Positions 9,549-19,100 of a stretch of DNA of 64,000 bases are shown one piece after another (position 1 is the stretch's first letter; each line of letters opens with the position of its first letter). The DNA is taken from the NCBI GenBank assembly GCA_016706225.1, contig JADJKB010000008.1, positions 372,001 through 436,000 of the forward strand, written 5' to 3'. This DNA is from Myxococcales bacterium (lineage in GTDB: Bacteria > Myxococcota_A > Polyangia > Polyangiales > Polyangiaceae). The notes under the pieces were generated by a model. That model had not been told where the DNA came from. It did not search any database and worked only from the letters and a program-made list of their open reading frames with translations. A program made the translations under genes and the position numbers.

Positions 9549-10849
9549 CTACCGGGTCTCAGCGCACGGCGTCGGCGTTCGTCGAGTGAGCGCGAGCGCA
9601 CCTCGCTCTTGCGCCGGGCCCCGAGCACGAGCAACGCGAGCGCGAAGCCCGCGCCGCCAAGCGGACGGCTCGGCCCGGTTGCTCGACAGCTGCACCCGCC
9701 CTCGACGTCCTCCGTGGACGGCGCTGCGGATGTGGCAGCGCTGCCGCCGCCGAGCCCCGGCTTCGTTCCGCCCCCGCCGAGCGCGCTGCCGCCTGCACCG
9801 ATGGCCGCGGAACCGCCGTTCGCGTTGCCGCCCGCGCTCGCGCCGCCCCCGCTGCTCGCGCCGCCCGCGCCCGCGTTCGCGACTACGACTTCTACGTGCA
9901 AGGTTGCGCCGAACGCTCCCTTGCCCGTGCGGTCCATGCGGTAGTCGCCGCTGTAGTTGCCCGGCGTCGTGGGTGCCACGAACGCGAGCACCCAGTTCTT
10001 TTGTGCGCCGGGTTTGATGCTCTCGGCCGCGCCGAGATCTGCCGGCAGCGTGGCGCCGAGCACGTCGCCGCCGACCTGCGCGAGCGAGTAACCGCCGGCT
10101 GTCGACCAGGTCGTGTTGCCGTCGTTGTCGAGCACCCAGCTCTTCTGGAAGTTGGCACCGGGCGCGACAGTGAGGGTGCCGCTCGGTGACTCAGTCGCCA
10201 GCTTGCTGCTGTCGACCTCGGGCGGCGTTGGGTTCTCACATTGATCCGCCGGCAGGGCCTTGTAGGCACCCTGGGTCAGCCACAGGCTCGCGCTCGCGCC
10301 GCACGAACCGGCGAACGGCTCGAGCGACGTCGCCCCGGAGTTTCTGGGTTCGAAGTGCAGGTGGGGTCCGGTCGAGTTGCCGCTCGAGCCGACCTTGCCC
10401 AGGTGGTCCCCACACTTCACCGTGGCCCCGTTTGCGACCACGAGCGACCCGAGCATGAGGTGGCCGTAGGTCGTGGTGTTGCCGTCCGCGTGCTGGAGCC
10501 GGACGTAGTTGCCGAAGCCACTGCCACAGCCGCAGTCGCCCGTCGAACAATGGTCCGCGCAGCCGTCGTTCACGAAGATCACCTTGCCGTCCGCGGCAGC
10601 CACCGCCCAGCGGCTGCCCGCATCCATGACGGGCCAGCTGCCGATGCCGAAGTCGCTGCCCTTGTGCCCGTTGTAGGTGGTGGTGCCGCAGTTCCAGTCT
10701 TTGAGCCCAGCCCCCGTGTCTTCGTCGCGATACGCGGTGACGTACGGTTGGGTCCCCGAGGTGGGGAGCTCCATCGGAAAACGGTACTTCTGCGCGGCTG
10801 CCGGTGCGGCAACGAACAGCATCGCAAGCGCGAGGAGTGCGCGTCTCAT
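9545..10849 (-). CDS. secreted M23 (LytM) peptidase with NBR1-like Ig domain and MYXO-CTERM tail
   Basis: The order is a signal peptide (about 1-19), an M23 metallopeptidase domain (zinc residues in NGHKGSDF and GPHLHFE), an NBR1/FW-type Ig-like domain (FQKSWVLDNDGNTTWS), a Gly/Ser/Ala linker, then GCSC, a hydrophobic helix and an Arg-rich end. The last part matches MYXO-CTERM, a sorting tail cleaved and anchored at the myxobacterial surface. M23 enzymes cut peptide cross-links in peptidoglycan or glycine-rich proteins. Extra Cys near residues 97-108 (CADHCSTGDCGCG) suggest disulfides. Stop and start codons overlap neighbours on both sides, so it sits in a four-base-overlap operon with the lipoprotein upstream and the DsbA-fold gene downstream. 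Confidence 0.88.
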   Translation of the reverse strand: MRRALLALAMLFVAAPAAAQKYRFPMELPTSGTQPYVTAYRDEDTGAGLKDWNCGTTTYNGHKGSDFGIGSWPVMDAGSRWAVAAADGKVIFVNDGCADHCSTGDCGCGSGFGNYVRLQHADGNTTTYGHLMLGSLVVANGATVKCGDHLGKVGSSGNSTGPHLHFEPRNSGATSLEPFAGSCGASASLWLTQGAYKALPADQCENPTPPEVDSSKLATESPSGTLTVAPGANFQKSWVLDNDGNTTWSTAGGYSLAQVGGDVLGATLPADLGAAESIKPGAQKNWVLAFVAPTTPGNYSGDYRMDRTGKGAFGATLHVEVVVANAGAGGASSGGGASAGGNANGGSAAIGAGGSALGGGGTKPGLGGGSAATSAAPSTEDVEGGCSCRATGPSRPLGGAGFALALLVLGARRKSEVRSRSLDERRRRALRPGR

Positions 10850-11388
10850 GGCGCGTCATCCTCCGTCGCCGCGCCGGTCGCGACGTCGACACGCCAGCGC
10901 TTGCCGCTACCGTCGTCGTAGTGCAGTGCCCCGTCCGAAAAACTCGGCTCACGCGCTGGAGGGGGGACGAACCCGCTCCAGGGTTTTCCGGCGGCGAGGC
11001 CGATGTTGGTGAGCTGCTGGGTTTCGCCGGTGTTCGGCTCGACCACGAAGAGGGACGCGACGGTGGTTCGCCCCGAGACGAAAGTGACGCGCCCGTCGGG
11101 CAGCACGAAGGGCAGCTCGTCGAAGCCCGGAGCGGGGGTGAGCGGCGCGCTCGCGCCACTCGCCTCGATGAGCCAGAGATCACTCTCACCCGGATCTCTT
11201 CCGGTTCGCGACTCGATGCGTCGACCGTCCGGCAGCGAGACCGGGTGGCCGAGCACACCCTCTGGGTGATGATCGCGTTCTGGCACAGCGGCCAGCGTCT
11301 GCTCGACGCGGCCCGGATCAGGGGGCGCCTCGCCGCCGCCGCAGCTGAACAGGGCCGCCGCGATCCACAGCCAGCGACGACGACCCAT
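10846..11388 (-). CDS. small lipoprotein with TolB-like beta-propeller repeats
   Basis: 180 residues. It has an Arg-rich start, a hydrophobic core and lipobox LFSC, giving an outer-membrane or periplasmic lipoprotein. Segments such as ESDLWLIEASG, FVLPDGRVTFVSGRT and LFVVEPNTGETQQLTN resemble the blades of TolB/PD40-type propellers. The protein is too short for a closed propeller, so it may assemble with a partner or be a fragment of one. It is first in an overlapping operon with the M23 peptidase. Confidence 0.7.
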   Translation of the reverse strand: MGRRRWLWIAAALFSCGGGEAPPDPGRVEQTLAAVPERDHHPEGVLGHPVSLPDGRRIESRTGRDPGESDLWLIEASGASAPLTPAPGFDELPFVLPDGRVTFVSGRTTVASLFVVEPNTGETQQLTNIGLAAGKPWSGFVPPPAREPSFSDGALHYDDGSGKRWRVDVATGAATEDDAP

Positions 11389-11446
11389 GGGACCGAGCGT
11401 ACCTCAGCGCGGCGCCGCAGGCGACCGCTCGGAGCCGGGCGGGGTG

Positions 11447-12043
11447 TCAGCCGAAGCGCTGACCGCCGATGGTGATGCCCGCCTCGAGCACCACGGCGTA
11501 CAAACACGGTGCATCCGGCAGCACACGGTACGAGTGGCTGCTTTCTGCCGGCATCTCGTGCCAGTCGCCCGGCCCGACGATGCGGCCCGACGAGTCCCGA
11601 TAGGCACCGCGAAGCACGAACACTCGCTCGGAGCCGAGGTGTACGTGCTCCGGGAACTCGACCCCGGCCGCAATTTCCACGAGACCGGCGTCGGCACCCG
11701 CGAGGGCCGGTCCCGGTTCGAAGTGGAACAGCGCGAGCCCGGGCATCTTGTCGCGCTCCCACCGGTTCGTGTCCTCGGCCGCATCGAACACGGCCCGCAC
11801 CCGAGCGAGCTCGAGCTCGACCATCTGCGCGAGGCGATCGAAGAAGGGCGCGTAGCGCTCGGCTCCGGTACCAATGCTCGTCAAAAGCCGGGCGCGAGCC
11901 TCGGGGCTGGGAGTCGAAGCTGGCAGTCCCGCCGCGAGCGCCACCACTGCCTCGCGCGCGTTCCGGACGGCGTCCGGCCGTACCGCCTCACCATCGAGGG
12001 CTTCCCGCACGAAGCTGGGCAGGTCATCGAGCGGCGTGCTCAT
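11447..12043 (-). CDS. ChrR-type cupin, probable anti-sigma or stress-sensing partner of the ECF sigma factor
   Basis: 198 residues. The C-terminal half is a cupin (EHVHLGSERVFVLRG near 132-146, then PGDWHEMPAESSHS), with the HxH, Glu and later His expected to bind metal. ChrR proteins hold an ECF sigma factor and release it under singlet oxygen or similar stress. The classical ChrR N-terminus carries a zinc HxxxCxxC motif; here the N-terminal 100 residues contain neither that motif nor any Cys. The start overlaps the stop of the sigma gene (ATGA), the usual arrangement of a sigma/anti-sigma pair. Either it binds sigma without zinc or it acts as a cupin effector. Confidence 0.8.
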   Translation of the reverse strand: MSTPLDDLPSFVREALDGEAVRPDAVRNAREAVVALAAGLPASTPSPEARARLLTSIGTGAERYAPFFDRLAQMVELELARVRAVFDAAEDTNRWERDKMPGLALFHFEPGPALAGADAGLVEIAAGVEFPEHVHLGSERVFVLRGAYRDSSGRIVGPGDWHEMPAESSHSYRVLPDAPCLYAVVLEAGITIGGQRFG

Positions 12044-12609
12044 CCGTCCTCCGGAGAATTCATCACAGCGCGCAGCCGCGAGAGCGCGCTCGCGACCCGC
12101 GACTTCACGGTCCCGATCGGGATCCCCACTCGCTCGGCGATCTCGCTCGAGCTCAGGCCCTCGAAGTAACCCAGGTACAGCACGTGCTGGTGATCCTCCG
12201 GCAGCGCCACCAGCATCCGCCGCACTCGGGCGTGATCCGGCAGCATCGAGGCGTCGTCCATCGAACTGGCGAGCAACCCGAGGTGCCGGGACTCTTCCAT
12301 CGGGACTCGGCGGGCGACCTCGGCCGACTTCCGGTAGTCGATGGCTCGGCTTCTGGCCCGGAGCGCCAGCCAGGTGCGCACGCTTCCCCGCTCCGAGTCG
12401 TAGTCGGCCGCGCGCCGCCAGGCCTCGAGGAACACGTCGTGGACCAGATCTTCGGCCGCTCCGGCGTCGACCACGATGCGCCGAACCAGGGACAAGAGCA
12501 GCGGGGCGTGCAGGTCATACAACAGGCCGATCGCGGCCTGGTCGCCCCGGGCCATCGCCTGGACCCAGGCGGCGTCGTCGGGCTCTTCGCGCGGGTCCGC
12601 CACCACCAC
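12040..12609 (-). CDS. ECF-family RNA polymerase sigma factor
   Basis: Sigma-70 region 2 (YDLHAPLLLSLVRRIV, DLVHDVFLEAWRRA) and region 4 (LGYFEGLSSSEIAERVGIP, GTVKSRVASALSRLR) are present, as in ECF factors that work with ChrR-type regulators. The frame is open up to 13146, but beyond about 12610 it shadows the divergent FAD dehydrogenase. GTG codons at 12601-12609 begin a conserved-looking N-terminus (VVVADPREEPDD), giving about 189 residues, normal for the family. An ATG at 12732 is possible but would overlap the divergent gene. The shared upstream region suggests the sigma factor may control both directions. Confidence 0.85.
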   Translation of the reverse strand: MVVADPREEPDDAAWVQAMARGDQAAIGLLYDLHAPLLLSLVRRIVVDAGAAEDLVHDVFLEAWRRAADYDSERGSVRTWLALRARSRAIDYRKSAEVARRVPMEESRHLGLLASSMDDASMLPDHARVRRMLVALPEDHQHVLYLGYFEGLSSSEIAERVGIPIGTVKSRVASALSRLRAVMNSPEDG

Positions 12610-12718
12610 GCCACCGTACCAAGTCGGTGGGGGGCACGCCACGGGCGACCTCGGGGTCAGGGCGAAGCCCAACACCTCCCCAGTACGAGCGACGAAGCCG
12701 TTCGGATCAGAGGTATAG

Positions 12719-14320
12719 GTGGCATCGCACATGGGATCGAGGTTCCCCGAAGAAATCAGCGTCGAGCTCGGGCTCGACGACGCGGACGACTCCGCGGCTC
12801 TCAGAGATCGCGTTGCGCGAGCGCTCGGGGTCGGAGCGGCCGAGCTGCCGGAGCTCGTCGTGCAGAAACGGTCCCTCGACGCCCGCCGGGGGCGGATCCG
12901 CTTCCACTTGCTGGTTGGCATCGGGCAAGCCGCGCCGACCGCGCTCGGCGAGCCGCCACCGCGCGAAGTGCAAACACCCGCCCGGGTGATCATCGTGGGG
13001 GAGGGCCCGGCGGGCATGTTCGCCGCGTACCAGCTGGCGCGGCGCGGCGTGGCGTCGATCGTCCTCGACCGGGGCAAACAAGTGCAACCGCGCCGGCACG
13101 ACCTCAAGGCCTTGAATGCGAAGGGTGTGGTGGATCCGGACAGCAACTACTGTTTCGGCGAGGGCGGCGCGGGCACGTACAGCGATGGCAAGCTCTACAC
13201 TCGCGCGCACAAACGCGGGAACGTCCGGGACGTGCTCGAGGTGCTCGCGCTGGCCGGTGCTCCGAGCTCGATCTTGACCGATGCTCGGCCCCACATCGGC
13301 TCCAACCGCCTGCCGCAGGTCGTCACGCAGATCCGCGAGCGGCTCGAGGCTGTCGGTGTCGAATTTCGCTTCGGTGCGAAGGTCACGGAGCTGCTGCTCG
13401 AAGAGCGCGGCGGCCGGCGTGCAGTTCGCGGTGTGCAGCTCGCCGACGGCAGTGAGCTCGCAGCGTCGGCGGTGATACTCGCGACGGGCCACTCCGCCCG
13501 AGACGTGTTCGCGCTGCTCTCGCGAGCCGGGGTCGCGCTCGAGCCCAAACCCTTCGCGCTCGGCGTCCGCATCGAACACCCGCAGTCCCTCGTCAATCAG
13601 ATCCAGTACGGCGCTTCTGCTGGACACCCCAAGCTGCCCTCGGCGGCGTATCGCCTCGCGGCGGAGGTTGGGGGACGCGGAGTATTTTCGTTCTGTATGT
13701 GCCCCGGCGGCTGGGTGGTTCCCGCGAGCACGGAGCTGGACGGGTTGGTGGTCAACGGCATGAGTCTCGCGCGGCGTGACTCGCCGTACGCCAACTCGGG
13801 TCTGGTGGTGGCTGTCGAGCTCGAAGATCTGATCGCCGCGGGCTTCACTGGCCCGCTCGCCGGGGTGGAGTTTCAGCGTCGCATCGAACGAGCGGCGTTC
13901 GAAGCGGGTGGCGGCGCGCTGGTCGCGCCGGCGACGCGCGCCACGGATTTCGTCGCCGGGCGCGGCTCGAGCACAGTCCCGAAGTCGTCGTACATCCCGG
14001 GGCTGATGGCCGGCAACGTCGCCGAGGTCGTCGACGTTGCTGGCGTTCGCATCGCCGAGCGCATTCGCAGCGCGCTCCGCGCCTTCGAGAAGAGCATGCG
14101 CGGATACCTGACCGAGGAGGCCGTGTTGATCGGCGTCGAGTCCCGCACCAGTGGTCCCGTGCGTGTGCCACGCCACCCCGAGACCCTCGAGGCCGTCGAC
14201 CTGGCGGGGCTGTACCCGGCGGGCGAGGGCGCGGGCTTCGCGGGTGGTATCGTCAGCGCGGCCGTCGACGGCCTGCGCATCGGCGAGGCCGTTGCGTCGC
14301 GGGTCGATGTAGCGGGTTGA
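12719..14320 (+). CDS. FAD-dependent dehydrogenase, COG2509-like
   Basis: A 533-residue flavoprotein with an FAD-binding Rossmann motif VIIVGEGPAGMFAAYQ (about residues 90-105), GEGGAGTYSDGKLYTR, a second dinucleotide stretch (SAVILATGHSARDVF) and CMCPGGWVVPAS. This is the pattern of the widespread uncharacterised dehydrogenases of COG2509. The N-terminal 85 residues form the small alpha/beta region seen in that family. Substrate is unknown. The GTG at 12719 has AGAGG 5 bases upstream; an ATG at 12731 is an alternative. It is divergent from the ECF sigma/ChrR pair, which hints at stress-linked control. Confidence 0.82.
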   Translation: MASHMGSRFPEEISVELGLDDADDSAALRDRVARALGVGAAELPELVVQKRSLDARRGRIRFHLLVGIGQAAPTALGEPPPREVQTPARVIIVGEGPAGMFAAYQLARRGVASIVLDRGKQVQPRRHDLKALNAKGVVDPDSNYCFGEGGAGTYSDGKLYTRAHKRGNVRDVLEVLALAGAPSSILTDARPHIGSNRLPQVVTQIRERLEAVGVEFRFGAKVTELLLEERGGRRAVRGVQLADGSELAASAVILATGHSARDVFALLSRAGVALEPKPFALGVRIEHPQSLVNQIQYGASAGHPKLPSAAYRLAAEVGGRGVFSFCMCPGGWVVPASTELDGLVVNGMSLARRDSPYANSGLVVAVELEDLIAAGFTGPLAGVEFQRRIERAAFEAGGGALVAPATRATDFVAGRGSSTVPKSSYIPGLMAGNVAEVVDVAGVRIAERIRSALRAFEKSMRGYLTEEAVLIGVESRTSGPVRVPRHPETLEAVDLAGLYPAGEGAGFAGGIVSAAVDGLRIGEAVASRVDVAG

Positions 14321-14329
14321 GCGCGGCAC

Positions 14330-16042
14330 CTAAAGCGCCGCGGGGTTCGGCCCAGCGCGTCGCCGCCGAAAGCACAGCAGCGCCAGAGCCCCAAGCCCCG
14401 CGGCGAACGCCCACGCCGTTCCACTGCCCGAGCTGCCTGCGACGAAACAACCACAGCCGCTCGATGAGCCACCGTCGTCGTTTTTCGTTCCACCGGTGCC
14501 TGCGCTGCTGGTGCCACCGGCGCCGCCGCTCGTGACGCCGCCGGCTCCGGTCGCGCCCCCGGTGCCAGGGACGCCGCCGCTGCCGAAGCCGCCCTTGAAC
14601 GCCAGCGCCAGGGCCCAGTGTTTGGAGAGATCGGCTTGCCACTCGTACGCGCCCACGTCGGGGCCCGCTCCGGACGGACGCGGCGCGAGATCGAAATCGT
14701 CGGCGGGCGCCGTCGGGCCGTCGGCGGCGTCGATCAGCGCCGAGCCCGCCTTCAGCATGAAGTCCGCGCCCGGCAGCGTGGCGGACGGGTTCACGAACAG
14801 CGCGCTCGCCGCTGCGGGCAAGGGGATCATCACCGGCGGCGCTGCCTCGGCGTAGTCCTGCCCTTCGAAGTAGTTGGCCTTGGCGACCATGCTGCCCACG
14901 GGATCGGGCATGCGGTAGCCGAAGCCGCTCGCTTGCACCGCCAGGAAGGCGTTGCCGGTGACCACCACCGACGCATCCGCCTTCTGGCAGCCGCGGATCG
15001 AAAAGGCATGGTCGCTCGCGTCGTAGACCGTGTTGTTCACCACGCGCAGGTTCTTCATGTCCGGCGCTTCGTCTTCCAGTCGCGCCGCGATGCCCTGGTT
15101 CGAACCGAGGATCAGGTTGTTCTCCACGAAGGTCCCGGGGCCGGCGTAGATGGCGACGTTCGAGTGCCCCGCCTGCGCAGCGGCACTGCCCACGATCAGG
15201 TTTCTGCGGATCACGTTGGCGTCGCCCGCGTTCTGATAGTGCGCGGCGCCGGCGCCATACGAGGTGATGCCGTAGTTCTCGGTCTGCCCCGACACCCCGC
15301 GCGGGCAGGCGTAGAGCACGTTGTCTTCCATCGTGCTGGCGTACACGCCGTACATGAACTTCAGGCAGTCACCCTCTTGCCCCGTCGTGTCGTGAATCAG
15401 GTTCCGCCTGAGCACGATGTGGTGAACGTTCTTGGTCGCCGACCCCGCGCTGAACCCGCCTGCGGTGAACGCTTGCCCGCCGTTGTTCCCGTCGCCAGTG
15501 TTGGTGCCGGTGTGGTGGATCTCGTTGTTCTCGATCAGAATGTCATGCACGTCGCTCTGGGTCTGGATCTGGATCCCGATCCCGGTCACGTCCTCGATCA
15601 GGTTGTCGGAGATGACAATGTCGTTCACTCCGGAGTCGATCAGGATCCCGGCCTGGGTGTCGGAGCCCTTGGCCGACAGGTGCAGGTTCATCAGCGTGAT
15701 GAAGGCGCAGCCAGTGCGGAGCCGCACCGCTTCTTGATAAGCATCGGTGTTCGCGATCACGTGCGGGAGTTTTCCGCTCGCGTCCGCCTTGCCGATGATG
15801 GTGATGGGCTGGGCCTGGGTGCCCGCAATGCCGGCGCCGCCCGAGTGCTGCAGATCCAGGTCGATGCCCGAGTAGTCACCGGGCAAGAGCGTGAGGGTGT
15901 CGCCAGGCTTCAAGGCGTCGAGCTGCGCGGCCACCTCGGCCTGGGAGACCCCCGGCGAGAGTGTGTATTCGGCGGCGAGCGCGCGGCCGGTTCCGAGGAC
16001 GACGAGCAGAGCCGAGAGCCCCGCGCCGAAGCACTTTTGCAT
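14330..16042 (-). CDS. secreted right-handed beta-helix protein with MYXO-CTERM tail
   Basis: 570 residues: signal peptide (about 1-23, cleavage after ALA), then a long parallel beta-helix region with repeated Asn-rich coils (VISDNLIEDVTGIGIQ, ILIENNEIHHTG, VLRRNLIHDTTG) like NosD/polysaccharide-lyase folds. A Gly/Ser linker follows, then GCGCF, a hydrophobic helix and RRRR, a MYXO-CTERM tail. Such proteins usually bind or cut polysaccharides at the cell surface. I see no catalytic motif I can name, so binding versus cleavage is open. It converges on the FAD dehydrogenase with 9 bases between them. Confidence 0.85.
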   Translation of the reverse strand: MQKCFGAGLSALLVVLGTGRALAAEYTLSPGVSQAEVAAQLDALKPGDTLTLLPGDYSGIDLDLQHSGGAGIAGTQAQPITIIGKADASGKLPHVIANTDAYQEAVRLRTGCAFITLMNLHLSAKGSDTQAGILIDSGVNDIVISDNLIEDVTGIGIQIQTQSDVHDILIENNEIHHTGTNTGDGNNGGQAFTAGGFSAGSATKNVHHIVLRRNLIHDTTGQEGDCLKFMYGVYASTMEDNVLYACPRGVSGQTENYGITSYGAGAAHYQNAGDANVIRRNLIVGSAAAQAGHSNVAIYAGPGTFVENNLILGSNQGIAARLEDEAPDMKNLRVVNNTVYDASDHAFSIRGCQKADASVVVTGNAFLAVQASGFGYRMPDPVGSMVAKANYFEGQDYAEAAPPVMIPLPAAASALFVNPSATLPGADFMLKAGSALIDAADGPTAPADDFDLAPRPSGAGPDVGAYEWQADLSKHWALALAFKGGFGSGGVPGTGGATGAGGVTSGGAGGTSSAGTGGTKNDDGGSSSGCGCFVAGSSGSGTAWAFAAGLGALALLCFRRRRAGPNPAAL

Positions 16043-16189
16043 GCCGCCATGCTACGCGAAGCCTGCGCCGCGCCCAGGGCTTTTGCCGCGTTGCTGGCGC
16101 TCCTGCACTCTGCCCGCAAGCTGCGGCGCCCAGCCCGAGGTCCGCGAGTACCGCTGGGTGGCGCGGCGCGTCGGGGTTAGGCTCTCGCA

Positions 16190-19100
16190 ATGGACAGCTT
16201 CGAGCCCGGTTCGGTGTTTCGAGACTTCCGCATCGAGCGACGGTTGGCGGACGACGCCGGGAACGCCCTCTACGCCGTAAAGCGCTTGGGCGAGCAAGCA
16301 GCGCTGCGAGTCTACGCTTCATTTGGCGCCCTCGATGGCTCCGAGTCCGGCAAGCTGACCGAGGCGGCCCTCGCGGGTGCGGCGGTCGGCAGTGTGCACG
16401 TGCCCAGCGTGAAGCTCTGCGGCATCGACTCCGCCACGGGGCTCGCGTGGGTCGCGCTGGGCTCGTTGGAGGGGCAATCACTGGCGGGGCTCCTGGCGCG
16501 CGGAACGAGCTTCGACTCCGCCTCCGCGTTGAGCATCGTTCGCCAGGTGGCGGAGGCCTTGGGCAGCGCCCACGCGACGGGCCAGGCTCACGGAGAGCTC
16601 ACGCCCGCGAGTGTGTTCATCGGCGAAGTTCCCGGTGCCGACGGAGCCCCTGCCGTCAAGCTGCTCGATCTGGGTAGTTTGCGCTGGTTGAACGAACACC
16701 GGCAGGGCGGCCACCTCGGCTCCCCCGAGTGGCGTGCACCGGAAGAGCACCAGCAGGGCGCAGCGCCAAGTCCCCACGCCGATGTCTGGGCGCTCGGGCT
16801 GCTCGCATTCCGGCTGCTCACCGGTCACAGCTACTGGAATGCTCCGGACGGCGGCGCGGTGGTGAACGAGATCACGGCCGAGCCGCTCCCCAGCGCGACG
16901 AAGCGTGTCCGCGATCTGAACCTCACGGCGACCCTGCCCGAGGGCTTCGACGAGTGGTTCGCCGGCGCGGTCACGCGGGATCTAGGCCGGCGTTTTGCGA
17001 ACGCAGGCGACGCTGCGCGCGCTCTCCGGGGACTCACCAACAGCAGCGATGCGCCTGGACGACCCGTTGGCGCCCCGCCCTGGGGCAGCGGCTCTCCCAC
17101 GCCCTGGGCGGCCGGCGCCGTGGCAGGAACCAATCCCGCAGCCGCATCCCCAGCACGTTACGGTCCAGCCGAGCCGTCAGCACCCCGTGCACCCTACGGC
17201 TACGGTGCGCCTGGGGCAGGCCCATTCCGCGAGCTGCCCGACGCCGCGGCCCAACAGGCGAGCGATCGCTCGGGTGCGGGACTGGCCATCGGCTTGATCG
17301 TGGGCGCGTTGGTGCTCGTTGGAGTCCTGGCGTTCGGTGCCCTGACGGGCTTCGTGATGTACACCCGAGCCAGGAAGCCCCTCGCCACGCCAAAAGCCAC
17401 GGCGACGGCCACGGCATTTGCCGTTGCGGTTCCGGCCGGCCACGACTCGGCCCCGATCCCGGTTCTGGCTTCGGACCCCATCTGGGGAAACAACACCGCA
17501 CCGGTCACCATCGTCGAGTTCTCCGATCTGGAGTGCCCGTTCTGCGCACGCGCCCACACCACGCTCGAACAGGTCAAGACCAGCTACGGACCGACTCAGC
17601 TCAGGCTGGTGATGAAACACAACCCGTTGCCGTTTCACAAGCAGGCGCGTCCCGCGGCAGAGGCCGCGGAGCGGGTGCTGCGCGCCGGTGGCAGCGGCGC
17701 GTTCTGGCAGTTCGTCGATCGCGCGTACGCTGACCGCACTGGGTTGAACGACGCGAACTTCGCAACCTGGGCCGCGGCGGCCGGCGCCAACATGACCACG
17801 TACGAGTCGCTGGTCGCTTCCCCGAGTGTCGCCGCCAAGATCGAAAGCGACATGGCTCTCGCCAAGCGCATCGGCGCCCGGGGAACGCCGACGTTCTTCA
17901 TCAATGGCAAGGCGCTCAAGGGCGCTCAACCGCTCACCAAGTTCCAGTCCGTGATCGACGAGCAGCTGGCGGAGGCCAAGAAGCGGATCGCCGCTGGGGC
18001 CGCACCGGAGCAAATTTACCCGACGCTGACCCGCGAGAACTTCAACAGCCCCGAGAGCCCCCCGCCGGCGGAGGCGAAGCCGGATCCCGACCAGCTCTGG
18101 TATGTCCCGGTGAACGACGACGAACCACAGCTCGGCCCCCGCGATGCGCTGGTGACGCTGGTGGAGTTCGGGGACTTTCAGTGTCCGTTTTGCAAGCGAC
18201 TCGAGCCGACGCTGAAGCAGCTGCGACAGGAGTACGGCAATGATTTGCGCCTGGTGTGGAAGGACAATCCACTTCCGTTCCACAAACGCGCAGAGCCCGC
18301 CGCGCGCCTGGCGCGAGTGATCTACGACAAGCGCGGCAACAAGGCCTTCTGGACCGCCCACGACCTGCTCTTCGACAGCCAACCCCGCCTCGAAGACGAT
18401 GACCTGAGTCGCATCGCATCGGCGGCGGGCACGAGCTTCGGCGCAGTCCAGGCGGCGATGACCGCTCCGGCGGTGGCCCGAAGAATCCAAGCCAGCCAGG
18501 CGCTGGCCGCCGACGTGAAGGCGACCGGCACGCCGTCGTGTTTCATCAACGGGCGGGTGCTCACGGGCGCTCAACCCCTCAGCAAGTTCAAAGAGCTCGT
18601 GGATCAGGAGCTCGCCGCCGCCCGTCGGCTGGTGGAGGCAGGAACACCGCGCGCCGACGTCTACAAGACCATCATCGGGAAGGGAGAGCGGGGCAGTCCG
18701 TTCGAATTCAAGGAGGTAACTCTGCCGACCCGGTCCGTGCCCATCCGCGGCCGCGCTTCTGCAAGGGTGACGCTGCACGTGTTCTCGGATTTCCAGTGTC
18801 CGTTTTGCGCCCGCGTGGAGCCCACGCTGGACGAGGTGTTGAAGCGCTACCCGGACCAGGTCCGCATCGCGTGGCACGACCTGCCGCTGGCCATGCACAA
18901 CAACGCCGCGCGGGCCGCCGAGGCCGCCCGCGAGGTGCAGGCCCAGCGAGGAGACGCCGCGTTCTGGCTCTTTCACGACCGTCTGTTCAAAGAACAACGG
19001 GACCCGGGCGCACTGGGGCCAGAGCACCTCGAGAGCGTCGCAGTGTCGCTGGGCTGCAACCGCTCGAGCTTCGCGCAGGCTCTCGACACCGGTCGGCACA

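Noticed and set aside
12610..13146. Long N-terminal extension of the ECF sigma frame
   Set aside because: It lies opposite the well-supported FAD dehydrogenase, has no sigma-like sequence and the normal ECF length is reached at 12609.
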